Assembly: GCA_021323265.1 (NCBI GenBank) | Contig: JAJTCO010000029.1 | Span: 1-41,571, forward strand | Direction: 5' to 3' | Origin: Pseudoduganella sp. | GTDB taxonomy: Bacteria; Pseudomonadota; Gammaproteobacteria; Burkholderiales; Burkholderiaceae_D | Length of the DNA stretch: 41,571 nt | Shown: piece by piece, positions 15,150 to 22,392 of the stretch | Numbering within the stretch: the stretch's first letter is position 1 | Layout: each line of letters begins with the position of its first letter | Translations under genes and position numbers: made by a program | The notes under the pieces: generated by a model | Databases searched by the model: none | Seen by the model: only the letters and a program-made list of their open reading frames with translations | What the model was told of the DNA's origin: nothing

Positions 15150-17891
15150 ATGTCACACAAGATAACCGTCGCAGCCGGATTGGCGCTGGTCGCCTTGCTT
15201 GCCTGCCAGCGCATGAAACCCCTGGACGATCTGCTGAAGGACGCACGCGAGGCGCATGCCCGCGGCGAAGACCGGGCCGCCGTGATCCAGCTGAAGAACC
15301 TGCTGCAGCAGGAACCTGGTCACGCGGCTGCCCGCCGCATGCTGGGCGAACTGCACCTGGCGCAGGGTGACCCGATCTCGGCGGAGAAGGAATTGCGGCG
15401 CGCCCTGTCGCTCGGCCAGCCGCGCAAGGAGCTCTTGCCGCCCCTGGTGCGCGCCCTGCTCGGGCAAGGCGCCTACCAGGCCGTGCTGGATGAACTGCAA
15501 GCGGAGCCGCCCATGGCTACCATCCTGGCCTGGCGCGGACACGCCCGGCTCGGTCTCGGCCACAGCGAGGAAGCCGGCCAGCTGTACACCGAGGCTACCC
15601 ACAAGGACGCGGACCTGGTGGAGGCCCACCTGGGCCTGGCGCGCCTGGCGCTGCTGCGCAGCGATGCGGATGCCGCCAACACGCTGGTGGAGCGCGCCCT
15701 GGCGGCCGACCCGCGCAACAGCGACACACTGCGCTTCAAGGGCGACTTGCTGCGTTCGCGCGGCCAGATCGCGCAAGCATTGGCGACCTACCAGGCGATC
15801 CTGAAGCTCGATCCCAACAATGTCCAGGCGCACGCCGATATCGCCGCCACGCACCTGCAGGCGGGCCAGGGGGAGCAGGCGCGCGACCAACTGGCCGCCG
15901 CGCGCAAGCTGCAGCCGAACAGTCTGGTGGTCCTGTACGCGCAAGCGCTGCTGGACCTGGCCGAAGGCAAGCACAAGGCCGCCCTGGAGCACGTGCAGCT
16001 GGTGTTGCGCGCCGCCCCCGACCACCTGCCAAGCTACCTGCTGGCGGCCACGGCGGAAATGGCGACTGGCGCCATCGCGCCCGCGCGCGCGCATATCCAG
16101 CGCTTCCGCCAGGCGCAACCCAAGGAACCGTATGCCATCCGCCTGCAGGCAATGTGCGACCTGCGCGAAGGCAAGGCGCACGATGCCCTGGCCTTGCTGC
16201 AGCCCGTCCTGGCCGGCGGGTCACAGGATATCGACCTGCTGGCGCTGGCAGGCGAAGCGGCCATGCGCGCCGGCAAGCACGAACTTGCCGCGCGCTGGTT
16301 TGCCCAGGCCAGCAGCCTGGCGCCGGAATCGGGCCTGCTGCAGGCCGCCAACGGCCTGAGCCTGTTGCGCCAGGGCCAGGACGCGCGCGCGGTGGAGGCG
16401 CTGGAACAGGCCACGCGCAAGGATGGTGCGGCGTCGCGCGCCGGGGCCCTGCTGGTGATGACCCACCTGCGCAGCCGCCAGTTCGCACAAGCGATGGCCC
16501 AGGTGCGCCAGATGGAAGCGCAAGGCGACAATCCGGCAGTGCAAAACCTGAAAGGCGGTGTCTTCCTGGCCAGCGGCGACCTGGCGGGCGCGCGCCAGGC
16601 GTTTGCGCGTGCGCTCGCGCTCGACCCGGCGCACATGCCGGCCCTGGACAACCTGGCGGAGCTTGATGTGATGGAGAAGAAGCTGCCGCAGGCCCGCCAG
16701 CGCTACCTGGCGGCCCTGGCGCGCGACAATTCCAGCCTGCCGATCATGATGGCGCTCGCGCGGCTGGAGACCCGGGCGGGCAATCTGCCCGCCGCCGTGA
16801 GCTGGCTCGAGCGTGCCAGCCGGAGCGCGCCCGACGCGGCGGCCCCGCAGCAAACCCTGGCAGCGCTGTACCTGCGCACCCAGCAGAGCGACAAGGCCTT
16901 GGCCCTGACCCAGCGCCTGCTTGCCGGGCGCCCGGATGATGCCGCCTTCATCGACCTGCAGGCGCAGGCCGCGGCGGCGGGCGGCAAGCACCAGCTGGCG
17001 CTGGAGGCGCTGCAGAAGCTGCTGGTGCTGGCGCCCGCCAATGCCGATCTGCATCTGCGCGTGGCGCGTGCCCAGCTCACGCTGCAGCGCAAGGAGGCGG
17101 CGCTGCAGTCGGTGCGCAAGGCGATCGCCATCGAACCGCAGCGCGAGGAGGCGCTGACCCTGGCCAGCGCCTTGCTGCTCGATGGCCGCGCCTTCGACGA
17201 AGCCCGCAAGCTGGCGCGCCAGGTACAGTTGCGCCAGCCCAAGGAGGCCATCGGCTACAAGCTGGAAGCCGACGCCTTCCTGGAGGAAGGCAGGTCGCAG
17301 GAAGCGCTGACGCTGTACGAACAGGCCAACGGCCTGCGGCAAAGCGGCCCCTTGCTGATTGCCCTGCACCGCGCGCTGCACGGCGCCGGCAGGAAGGAGG
17401 CCGCGCAGCAGCGCATGCAGCAATGGCTGGCGCAGCACCCCGCCGACCAGCCGACACGGCTCTATTTCGCCAGCCACCTGTTGCAGCAGCGCGAGCACGC
17501 CGCCGCGCGCCGGGAATACGAGACCATCCTGCAGCGCGATCCCGACAACGTGGTGGCGCTGAACGACCTGGCCTGGACCCTGCTGCAACTTAAGGACGCC
17601 AATGCGCTGCATGCTGCCGAGCGCGCATACAAGCTGGCCCCGGGCAATCCCGCCGTGGCCGATACCCTGGCCTGGATCCTGGCCGAAAGCGACAAGCCCG
17701 CCCGCGCCGTCGCACTGCTGAAGAAGGCGCTGGAAAGCGCACCGACATCGGCCGACATCCGCCTGCACTACGCCCACGCCTTGTTCCGCAGTGGCGACAA
17801 GCGCGCCGCGCGCAGCCAGTGCGAACAGCTGCTGGCGGTGCAGGGCTTCGCCCATCGCGCCGAGGTGGAGGGCCTGCTGGCGCGCATGTGA
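15150..17891 (+). CDS. prsT: PEP-CTERM system TPR-repeat lipoprotein PrsT
   Basis: This is a 913-residue protein made almost wholly of TPR repeats. An N-terminal lipobox LLAC places the lipidated cysteine at residue 19, followed by the family opening (PLDDLLKDAREAHARGEDRAAVIQLKN in overlapping form). Length and layout match PrsT, the large TPR lipoprotein found with exosortase/PEP-CTERM loci in EPS-producing bacteria. It is thought to scaffold export or assembly at the envelope; its exact role is not settled. Repeats run to the very C-terminus (CEQLLAVQGFAHRAEVEGLLARM). A GGGAG ribosome site lies 8 bases before the ATG. A PEP-CTERM target gene follows within 100 bases, with its own sigma-54 promoter beginning just after the prsT stop. 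Confidence 0.9.
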   Translation: MSHKITVAAGLALVALLACQRMKPLDDLLKDAREAHARGEDRAAVIQLKNLLQQEPGHAAARRMLGELHLAQGDPISAEKELRRALSLGQPRKELLPPLVRALLGQGAYQAVLDELQAEPPMATILAWRGHARLGLGHSEEAGQLYTEATHKDADLVEAHLGLARLALLRSDADAANTLVERALAADPRNSDTLRFKGDLLRSRGQIAQALATYQAILKLDPNNVQAHADIAATHLQAGQGEQARDQLAAARKLQPNSLVVLYAQALLDLAEGKHKAALEHVQLVLRAAPDHLPSYLLAATAEMATGAIAPARAHIQRFRQAQPKEPYAIRLQAMCDLREGKAHDALALLQPVLAGGSQDIDLLALAGEAAMRAGKHELAARWFAQASSLAPESGLLQAANGLSLLRQGQDARAVEALEQATRKDGAASRAGALLVMTHLRSRQFAQAMAQVRQMEAQGDNPAVQNLKGGVFLASGDLAGARQAFARALALDPAHMPALDNLAELDVMEKKLPQARQRYLAALARDNSSLPIMMALARLETRAGNLPAAVSWLERASRSAPDAAAPQQTLAALYLRTQQSDKALALTQRLLAGRPDDAAFIDLQAQAAAAGGKHQLALEALQKLLVLAPANADLHLRVARAQLTLQRKEAALQSVRKAIAIEPQREEALTLASALLLDGRAFDEARKLARQVQLRQPKEAIGYKLEADAFLEEGRSQEALTLYEQANGLRQSGPLLIALHRALHGAGRKEAAQQRMQQWLAQHPADQPTRLYFASHLLQQREHAAARREYETILQRDPDNVVALNDLAWTLLQLKDANALHAAERAYKLAPGNPAVADTLAWILAESDKPARAVALLKKALESAPTSADIRLHYAHALFRSGDKRAARSQCEQLLAVQGFAHRAEVEGLLARM

Positions 17892-17894
17892 CGT

Positions 17895-17912
17895 GTCGGC
17901 CGTTTTTACGCC
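17895..17912 (+). promoter_or_regulatory. Candidate PrsR box, copy 1
   Basis: GTCGGCCGTTTTTACGCC aligns without gaps, 12 of 18, with GTCGGATTTCTTTTCACC at 21245-21262. The two copies sit 45 and 46 bases before their -24 elements. Position around -55 to -70 suits an activator of sigma-54 RNA polymerase. Confidence 0.5.
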
Positions 17913-17939
17913 AGCACCGCCCGTGCCCCGGCCGCCGGC

Positions 17940-17955
17940 TGGCGCATTCCTTGCA
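17940..17955 (+). promoter_or_regulatory. Sigma-54 promoter of first PEP-CTERM gene
   Basis: TGGCGCATTCCTTGCA keeps the invariant GG-N10-GC spacing and matches TGGCAC-N5-TTGCA at nearly every position. Transcription would begin about 17966, 22 bases before the ATG. Confidence 0.78.
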
Positions 17956-17987
17956 AGATGGTCCGTATCGAACCAACGGAGGACGCC

Positions 17988-18869
17988 ATGCCCACATTTG
18001 CCTTTCGCGCGGCCGCCGCGCTGTTGGCCACGCTCGCCGGCGCCGGACCCGCCGCCGCCTCGCCGCTCGCCCCTTTCGTCCTGCGCACACCGGGCATGGT
18101 TGAGATCAAGTACAGCGGCTACCTGGCCCGCAGCAGCGATAGCGGTGGCAGCGGGATCGCGGAGTCCAGTTTTGGGGCCGGTTACCTGACCGGCATCTAC
18201 GAACAGGACCATCCAACGCGGCAACTCTGGCGCAGCGGCCAGGACAACCAGAGCATTTCCTTCATGATGTATGGCGCCGCAACCGCCCTGGTGCTGCCGG
18301 GCCCGGGTCCGTTCGGCAACCAGGTGCATGGCACCGGCTGCACGAACGCCGCCTTCGGCTGCGATGGCAAGATCCACCTCGATTTCTACCTGGATAAGCT
18401 GGTCGGCGGCAGCAACCCGGGATTCGGCGTGGGCGGCATCAAGACGTCGCAGCGCCAGGGATTCGACCGCCTGGGAGGCTTCACCGACGGGCAACTGCTG
18501 ATGCGCTGGGAATTCGTGCCGGGACTGGTGGCGGCAGCGTCGAACGGCCCCAGCGTCACGCTCTACCAGCAACTGTCCGGCATCACCTCCCCTTCCGCCG
18601 GGTACGGCAGCTACCTGGCCCGCTGCGCCGGCGGACCGGCATGCGCGTACTTCCGGACCGGTTCGCAGCAGGCTGGCGCCGACTTTTTCGGCAGCAGTGC
18701 CATGGCCTCCCTGCTGGCCATGTCCGCGATCGGGCAGAACGGCTGGAGCACGCGCCTGACCGCCCCGGTCGTGGCCCAGGTGGCGCTGCCCCTGCCCACG
18801 GGCGCATGGCTGTTCCCGCTGGGCCTGGGCGCCCTGCTGGCCGTGCACCGGCGTCAGCGCGGCATGTAG
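17988..18869 (+). CDS. PEP-CTERM (VPLP-type) sorted surface protein
   Basis: The product is 293 residues: a secreted protein with an N-terminal signal peptide (cleavage near AAA-SP, about residue 24) and a C-terminal sorting signal. The tail VALPLPTGAWLFPLGLGAL followed by HRRQR is the VPLP-type variant of the PEP-CTERM motif: a short motif, a hydrophobic helix and a basic end. Exosortase would cleave and anchor or release the protein into the EPS matrix. The middle is Gly/Ser-rich, beta-type sequence with one Cys pair (TGCTNAAFGCDG) and a second (RCAGGPAC), with no enzyme motif. The ATG at 17988 has a CGGAGGA site 4 bases upstream and suits the signal peptide better than an upstream in-frame start. 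The gene overlaps the convergent oxidase gene by 16 bases. Confidence 0.82.
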   Translation: MPTFAFRAAAALLATLAGAGPAAASPLAPFVLRTPGMVEIKYSGYLARSSDSGGSGIAESSFGAGYLTGIYEQDHPTRQLWRSGQDNQSISFMMYGAATALVLPGPGPFGNQVHGTGCTNAAFGCDGKIHLDFYLDKLVGGSNPGFGVGGIKTSQRQGFDRLGGFTDGQLLMRWEFVPGLVAAASNGPSVTLYQQLSGITSPSAGYGSYLARCAGGPACAYFRTGSQQAGADFFGSSAMASLLAMSAIGQNGWSTRLTAPVVAQVALPLPTGAWLFPLGLGALLAVHRRQRGM

Positions 18870-20467
18870 CGCCCTGGCGCGATAAGTCCCTGCGGATCCA
18901 GCGCGGACTTGATGCGCGACACGGTGCGCCAATAGCTGTCGTGGCCATTGTCGAGCGCGGACATCGAGTGCGGCGCCACCCGGTAGGGAACGTAGCCCGC
19001 GCCCAGCAGCCGCGCAAAGGCCGCTTCATAGCAGGCCTGCGCGCGTGCCGTTTCGGCTGCGTCTTCCTTGTCGAAACAGATGGTCAGCACTCCGCCCAGG
19101 GTGCGCTCGTTGATCATGCTGAAGGTGGCGAACAGGTCCAGCCGCCCGCTGGCAAACAGCGGCTCCACCAGACCGTACACGCGCAATAGCTCCTCGCCCC
19201 GCATCGGCAGCACGGGGGCCAGCCACATCATGCCGCAACCGTCGCGGGCCGGGTTCGCCCCGGCCGGGAAACCGGCGGGCCAGCCGCCGCGGCGCCGCCA
19301 GTAGGCGCCGGCCAGGAAGCGCCCGTCGGGCACGCCTCGATTCATGTTCAGCAGGGAGCGCCCCAGATCGACCTGGGCCGATAGCCTGCGTCCCAGCGCG
19401 CCGCGTCCCAGCAGCCGGGCCGCGGCGGCCCCGATGGCCAGCGTACGCTCGTCGAGAAAGCGCAGGCGTGCCAGCCCGCCGACGGCGCGGACGATCGCCC
19501 GCCGCGCTTCGCGCACCTGGGCCGGCCTGCCGTACAACGCGGCGGAGACGGTCCAGGCGCCAATGCCGACCTGCGCGCGCAGGCTGGCGCGCACTTGCGC
19601 TGGCAACGGCGGCCCGGCCGGCGCCAGGTGCGACGGAAACACCATGCCCCCCGACAGCACGCGCAGGTCGTTGCCAATATGCACCACACTGCGCAGCGTG
19701 CCATCCAGGCGCAAAGGCCGCAGCGCGTCGACCACGCGCGCAATCCCGGCCGGCTCGGCCACGCTGGCAATCATATGGCTGACCATCTTGCTCTGCGGCA
19801 TCAGCCAGAAGCCGAGACTGGTGACGATGCCGAAGTTCGACTGCGTAAACAAGCCATCGAGCCAGGGCCCGACGCCATACGGGTACAGGTGCGCCGCACT
19901 GGCGTGGGCAAAGTGACCGAAGCCGGTCTCCAGCGTGTCGCCGTTGGCCAGCACGATGCGCATGCCGGCCACGTGCAGCATGCGGTTGCCATACGGGCTG
20001 TGGCCGAAACCGCGCTCGAGGATATTGCCCACCAGACTGGTGTCCGGGCCGGCGCCCGTACAATCCATCCACAGCGGCAGCGCGCGCTCGGCCAGGTGCC
20101 CGGCCAGCTGGGCCTGCGTGACGCCAGGCTCGATGACGGCATACGCCAGTTCACTGTCCACCTGCAGGATACGGTTCATGCCGCCCAGGTCGACGATCAC
20201 CTGCCCCGAGGTGGGCGGGCAGGCGTCGCCATAGCCCCAGTTGCGGCCCGTGCTCAGAGGGTACAGGGGAATGTCAAATTCCCCGGCACTGCGCACCAGC
20301 GCCACCACCTCGTCGTGCGACACGGGGCGCAGCACGGCCAGCGGCGGCACCGGGCGGGCGGCGGTGCTGGCGGCAAACGGCATCAGCTCGGACGGGCTGC
20401 TCAGTACGCGCGCCGGGCCAAGCAGCAGGCGCCAGGCGCCCAGGGCGGCATCGAGTGCGGCCGCCAT
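18854..20467 (-). CDS. FAD-linked oxidase, vanillyl-alcohol oxidase / 4-cresol dehydrogenase-like
   Basis: This is a 537-residue flavoprotein of the PCMH/VAO superfamily. The FAD-binding half shows PLYPLSTGRNWGYGDACPP and VIVDLGGMNRIL (about residues 60-105). GAGPDTSLVGNILERGFGHSPYG (about 145-170) is the loop that lies over the isoalloxazine in this family. The C-terminal substrate half ends in SRIKSALDPQGLIAPGRY, the standard closing motif. Such enzymes oxidise phenolic or alcohol side chains. No secretion signal is seen. The ATG at 20467 is one base after the FeeM-like stop, preceded by AGGA inside that gene, so the two are translationally coupled. This pairing suggests that the oxidase acts on the acyl-amino acid made by its partner, which is inference. 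The covalent flavin attachment residue cannot be identified by eye. Confidence 0.88.
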   Translation of the reverse strand: MAAALDAALGAWRLLLGPARVLSSPSELMPFAASTAARPVPPLAVLRPVSHDEVVALVRSAGEFDIPLYPLSTGRNWGYGDACPPTSGQVIVDLGGMNRILQVDSELAYAVIEPGVTQAQLAGHLAERALPLWMDCTGAGPDTSLVGNILERGFGHSPYGNRMLHVAGMRIVLANGDTLETGFGHFAHASAAHLYPYGVGPWLDGLFTQSNFGIVTSLGFWLMPQSKMVSHMIASVAEPAGIARVVDALRPLRLDGTLRSVVHIGNDLRVLSGGMVFPSHLAPAGPPLPAQVRASLRAQVGIGAWTVSAALYGRPAQVREARRAIVRAVGGLARLRFLDERTLAIGAAAARLLGRGALGRRLSAQVDLGRSLLNMNRGVPDGRFLAGAYWRRRGGWPAGFPAGANPARDGCGMMWLAPVLPMRGEELLRVYGLVEPLFASGRLDLFATFSMINERTLGGVLTICFDKEDAAETARAQACYEAAFARLLGAGYVPYRVAPHSMSALDNGHDSYWRTVSRIKSALDPQGLIAPGRYMPR

Positions 20468-20468
20468 G

Positions 20469-21182
20469 TCAGTTCCTGCCCTCGCGCAGGCGCAGCGTGA
20501 TACCGGCCTCATCTTGCGGCGAGAAGAAGAAGGGGTAGAACGAGCGTTCCTTGGCATCGGCTTCCATGCGGCCGCCGTGGCGCTCGATCTGGGTCCGCAT
20601 GTGGTCCAGGTCCAGGCGCAGCAGCACGGCCGGCGCACCGACGCGGTTGCAGTGGCGCGCGGGCGCCAGGTCGCCAAACCCCAGCATGCGCTTGTAGAAC
20701 ATGACGTGGCGCGGGTTGACCTCGATCACATAGTCGGTGCAGCCGTGCAGGTTGTGGGCATAGACGTACGAGATGTGGATCAGCGCGGCAAACACGCGCA
20801 TGCTCACATTGCGGTCGATCGCCAGACGCGCCGGTTCGCACAGGCGCCGGCCCTGCTGCCGCAAGCCGGACAAGATGTCGCCAAAGTTTTCATCGGCCGG
20901 CAGGCCGATGGCCGGATCGTCCAGGCACAGCGACATGGTGCCGACGGTTTCGCCCTGATTGTCGGCCGCCAGTGTGATGCGGTTGGGCTGATGGGGCGCA
21001 GCGGCATCCACCTCGTAGCCGCGCCACCCGTACATCTTCTGCAGCAGCACGCTGGCGGCTTCGCGCTGGCCCGTCGAATTCGCCAGACGGATATGGAACA
21101 GTTGCTGGTCCAGCGCCTGCAGTGCCAGCTTCTCCGGCGCGCCTTCTTCGATCAACAGGGAAACAATAGCGGTCTCGTCCAC
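20469..21182 (-). CDS. N-acyl amino acid synthase FeeM-like acyltransferase
   Basis: This 237-residue GNAT-fold protein resembles FeeM, the environmental N-acyl-tyrosine synthase that uses acyl-ACP. It also resembles the related exosortase-associated acyltransferases and autoinducer synthases. Visible core segments are FHIRLANSTGQREAASVL at the start, TVGTMSLCLDD, then CEPARLAIDR, and the late stretch TDYVIEVNPRHVMFYKRMLGF. The last is the GNAT motif in which an amino acid and an acyl carrier meet. The GTG at 21182 is chosen because AAGGAG at 21191-21196 lies 8 bases before it; a GTG further up has no site. It begins a two-gene operon with the FAD-linked oxidase and is divergent from a PEP-CTERM gene. 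The product is probably a long-chain N-acyl amino acid; the exact amino acid is unknown. Confidence 0.8.
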   Translation of the reverse strand: MDETAIVSLLIEEGAPEKLALQALDQQLFHIRLANSTGQREAASVLLQKMYGWRGYEVDAAAPHQPNRITLAADNQGETVGTMSLCLDDPAIGLPADENFGDILSGLRQQGRRLCEPARLAIDRNVSMRVFAALIHISYVYAHNLHGCTDYVIEVNPRHVMFYKRMLGFGDLAPARHCNRVGAPAVLLRLDLDHMRTQIERHGGRMEADAKERSFYPFFFSPQDEAGITLRLREGRN

Positions 21183-21244
21183 AATATGTCCTCCTTGGGG
21201 GGTATCACACTTGGACACGCGACCGCCGGCAAGGTTCCGCTCGC

Positions 21245-21262
21245 GTCGGATTTCTTTTCACC
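21245..21262 (+). promoter_or_regulatory. Candidate PrsR box, copy 2
   Basis: GTCGGATTTCTTTTCACC is the partner of the element at 17895-17912, with the same GTCGG head, T-run and CxCC end. It stands 46 bases before the -24 element of the second PEP-CTERM gene. Confidence 0.5.
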
Positions 21263-21290
21263 GCTGCGCGCCGCCCGGGGCGCCACGGCA

Positions 21291-21306
21291 TGGCATGGAT
21301 GCTGCT
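21291..21306 (+). promoter_or_regulatory. Sigma-54 promoter of second PEP-CTERM gene
   Basis: TGGCATGGATGCTGCT has the GG-N10-GC spacing with a good -24 half (TGGCA) and a fair -12 half (CTGCT). The predicted start is about 21317, 38 bases before the ATG. Confidence 0.68.
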
Positions 21307-21354
21307 CGTATGGCAGTGCCGGCAAACCCGCCGCATACCAACGGAGATCCCGCC

Positions 21355-22287
21355 ATGAGCAACTTTCGCAAGCACCTTCTGACCACGGCCGCCGCACTGG
21401 CCGTGGGCTTGGCCAGCGCAACGGCCCAGGCGTCCACGTTTGCATCCGCCATCCTGGACATCAACAACTTCCGCCTGCTGCATTCCAGCGGCGCGGTCTA
21501 CAGCACGGCCGACTTCACCATCCTGACCGGCACCAACGACGCCCACGCAACCGCATCGCTGAACGGCGTGTTCGCCAACGGCGCCGCATCGTTCGGCATC
21601 CTGAGCGGGATCGCGCCCAATGTGCTGCAGCAGTGCGTCGGCGCGCCATGCCCGCCGCTGCCCGAGAACAATTTCACCCCGTTCCCCAGTCCGCCGCCCG
21701 TGCCCGGCAGCTTCGGCTATGCCGACCAGGACATGACGGGTTCCGCCATCTCGATCGGCGGCGCGCCGGCTGGCACCCACGCGCGCACCCGGGCCGACGC
21801 CTCGACGGCCATGAATGCGATTGCCTCGGGCAATTCGGACGTCGGCACCTCCACCACGTTCGGCTTCACCCTCGGCACGTCCGATACCATGACCATCGCC
21901 TTCGACGGCACCCCCTTCAGCCAGGCCTTTGTCTCGCCGGGCTCCTCGCCCACGGCCAACGCCAATGCCCGCCTGTCGTGGACGATCAACATCATCGACC
22001 TGTCCACCAACACCTCGGTCTTCTCCTTCGCACCGGCAGCACTCAACGGCTTGAGCGCGGTGAGCCGCACCGACGGCATGGATGGCCTGACCACCTACGC
22101 GCCCGGCACCAGCCCCTTCTCGGCCATGACGCCGTTGCTGACAGCCGGCACCAGCTACCAGATCACGGTGCAGCACAACACGCTGGCCAATGCGCTGCAG
22201 CAGGAGCTGCCCGAACCCGACTCGCTGGCCGTGCTGGCAGCGGGCATGCTGGCCATGTCGCTGGCCCTGCGCCGCAGCAAGGCTTGA
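21355..22287 (+). CDS. PEP-CTERM sorted surface protein
   Basis: This is a 310-residue secreted protein. A signal peptide ends near AQA (about residue 25). The C-terminus is a classical sorting signal: LPEPDSLAVLAAGML, a continued hydrophobic helix, then LRRSKA. The body is rich in Ser, Thr, Asn and Ala, with repeated beta-strand patterns and a Pro-rich stretch (CPPLPENNFTPFPSPPPVPG). It has no catalytic motif, as is usual for PEP-CTERM matrix proteins. The ATG at 21355 has GGAGAT as ribosome site. It stands alone behind its own sigma-54 promoter and is divergent from the FeeM-like operon. Exosortase processing is expected from the motif, but no exosortase gene is in the window. Confidence 0.9.
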   Translation: MSNFRKHLLTTAAALAVGLASATAQASTFASAILDINNFRLLHSSGAVYSTADFTILTGTNDAHATASLNGVFANGAASFGILSGIAPNVLQQCVGAPCPPLPENNFTPFPSPPPVPGSFGYADQDMTGSAISIGGAPAGTHARTRADASTAMNAIASGNSDVGTSTTFGFTLGTSDTMTIAFDGTPFSQAFVSPGSSPTANANARLSWTINIIDLSTNTSVFSFAPAALNGLSAVSRTDGMDGLTTYAPGTSPFSAMTPLLTAGTSYQITVQHNTLANALQQELPEPDSLAVLAAGMLAMSLALRRSKA

Positions 22288-22315
22288 CAGGCCTTGTTGA
22301 CGGGCCTCAAAGGAC

Positions 22316-22349
22316 GGGCGGGTTGGCCGGGCACGGCCGCAACCCGCCC
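22316..22349 (+). repeat. Strong hairpin between PEP-CTERM gene and EPS operon
   Basis: GGGCGGGTTG (22316-22325) pairs perfectly with CAACCCGCCC (22340-22349), with a further GCC/GGC pairing inside. It follows the PEP-CTERM stop by 28 bases and abuts a TATAAT at 22351-22356. With no T-run it is a possible non-canonical terminator. It may also affect the -10 region of the EPS operon. Confidence 0.55.
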
Positions 22350-22392
22350 CTATAATCGAATGACCGGGGCCGACCAACTGGAGCATCCGCGC

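Noticed and set aside
16221..18932. Minus-strand frame of 903 codons opposite prsT
   Set aside because: It is antisense to the TPR repeats and the PEP-CTERM gene. Its Gln/Arg/Ala-rich repeats mirror the TPR codons.
20468..20677. N-terminal extension of the FAD-linked oxidase
   Set aside because: It is an out-of-frame reading of the end of the FeeM-like gene, Arg/Cys/Trp-rich and unlike the family.
20241..22355. Plus-strand frame of 704 codons
   Set aside because: It crosses the FeeM-like gene in antisense and the PEP-CTERM gene out of frame. No recognisable domain is present.
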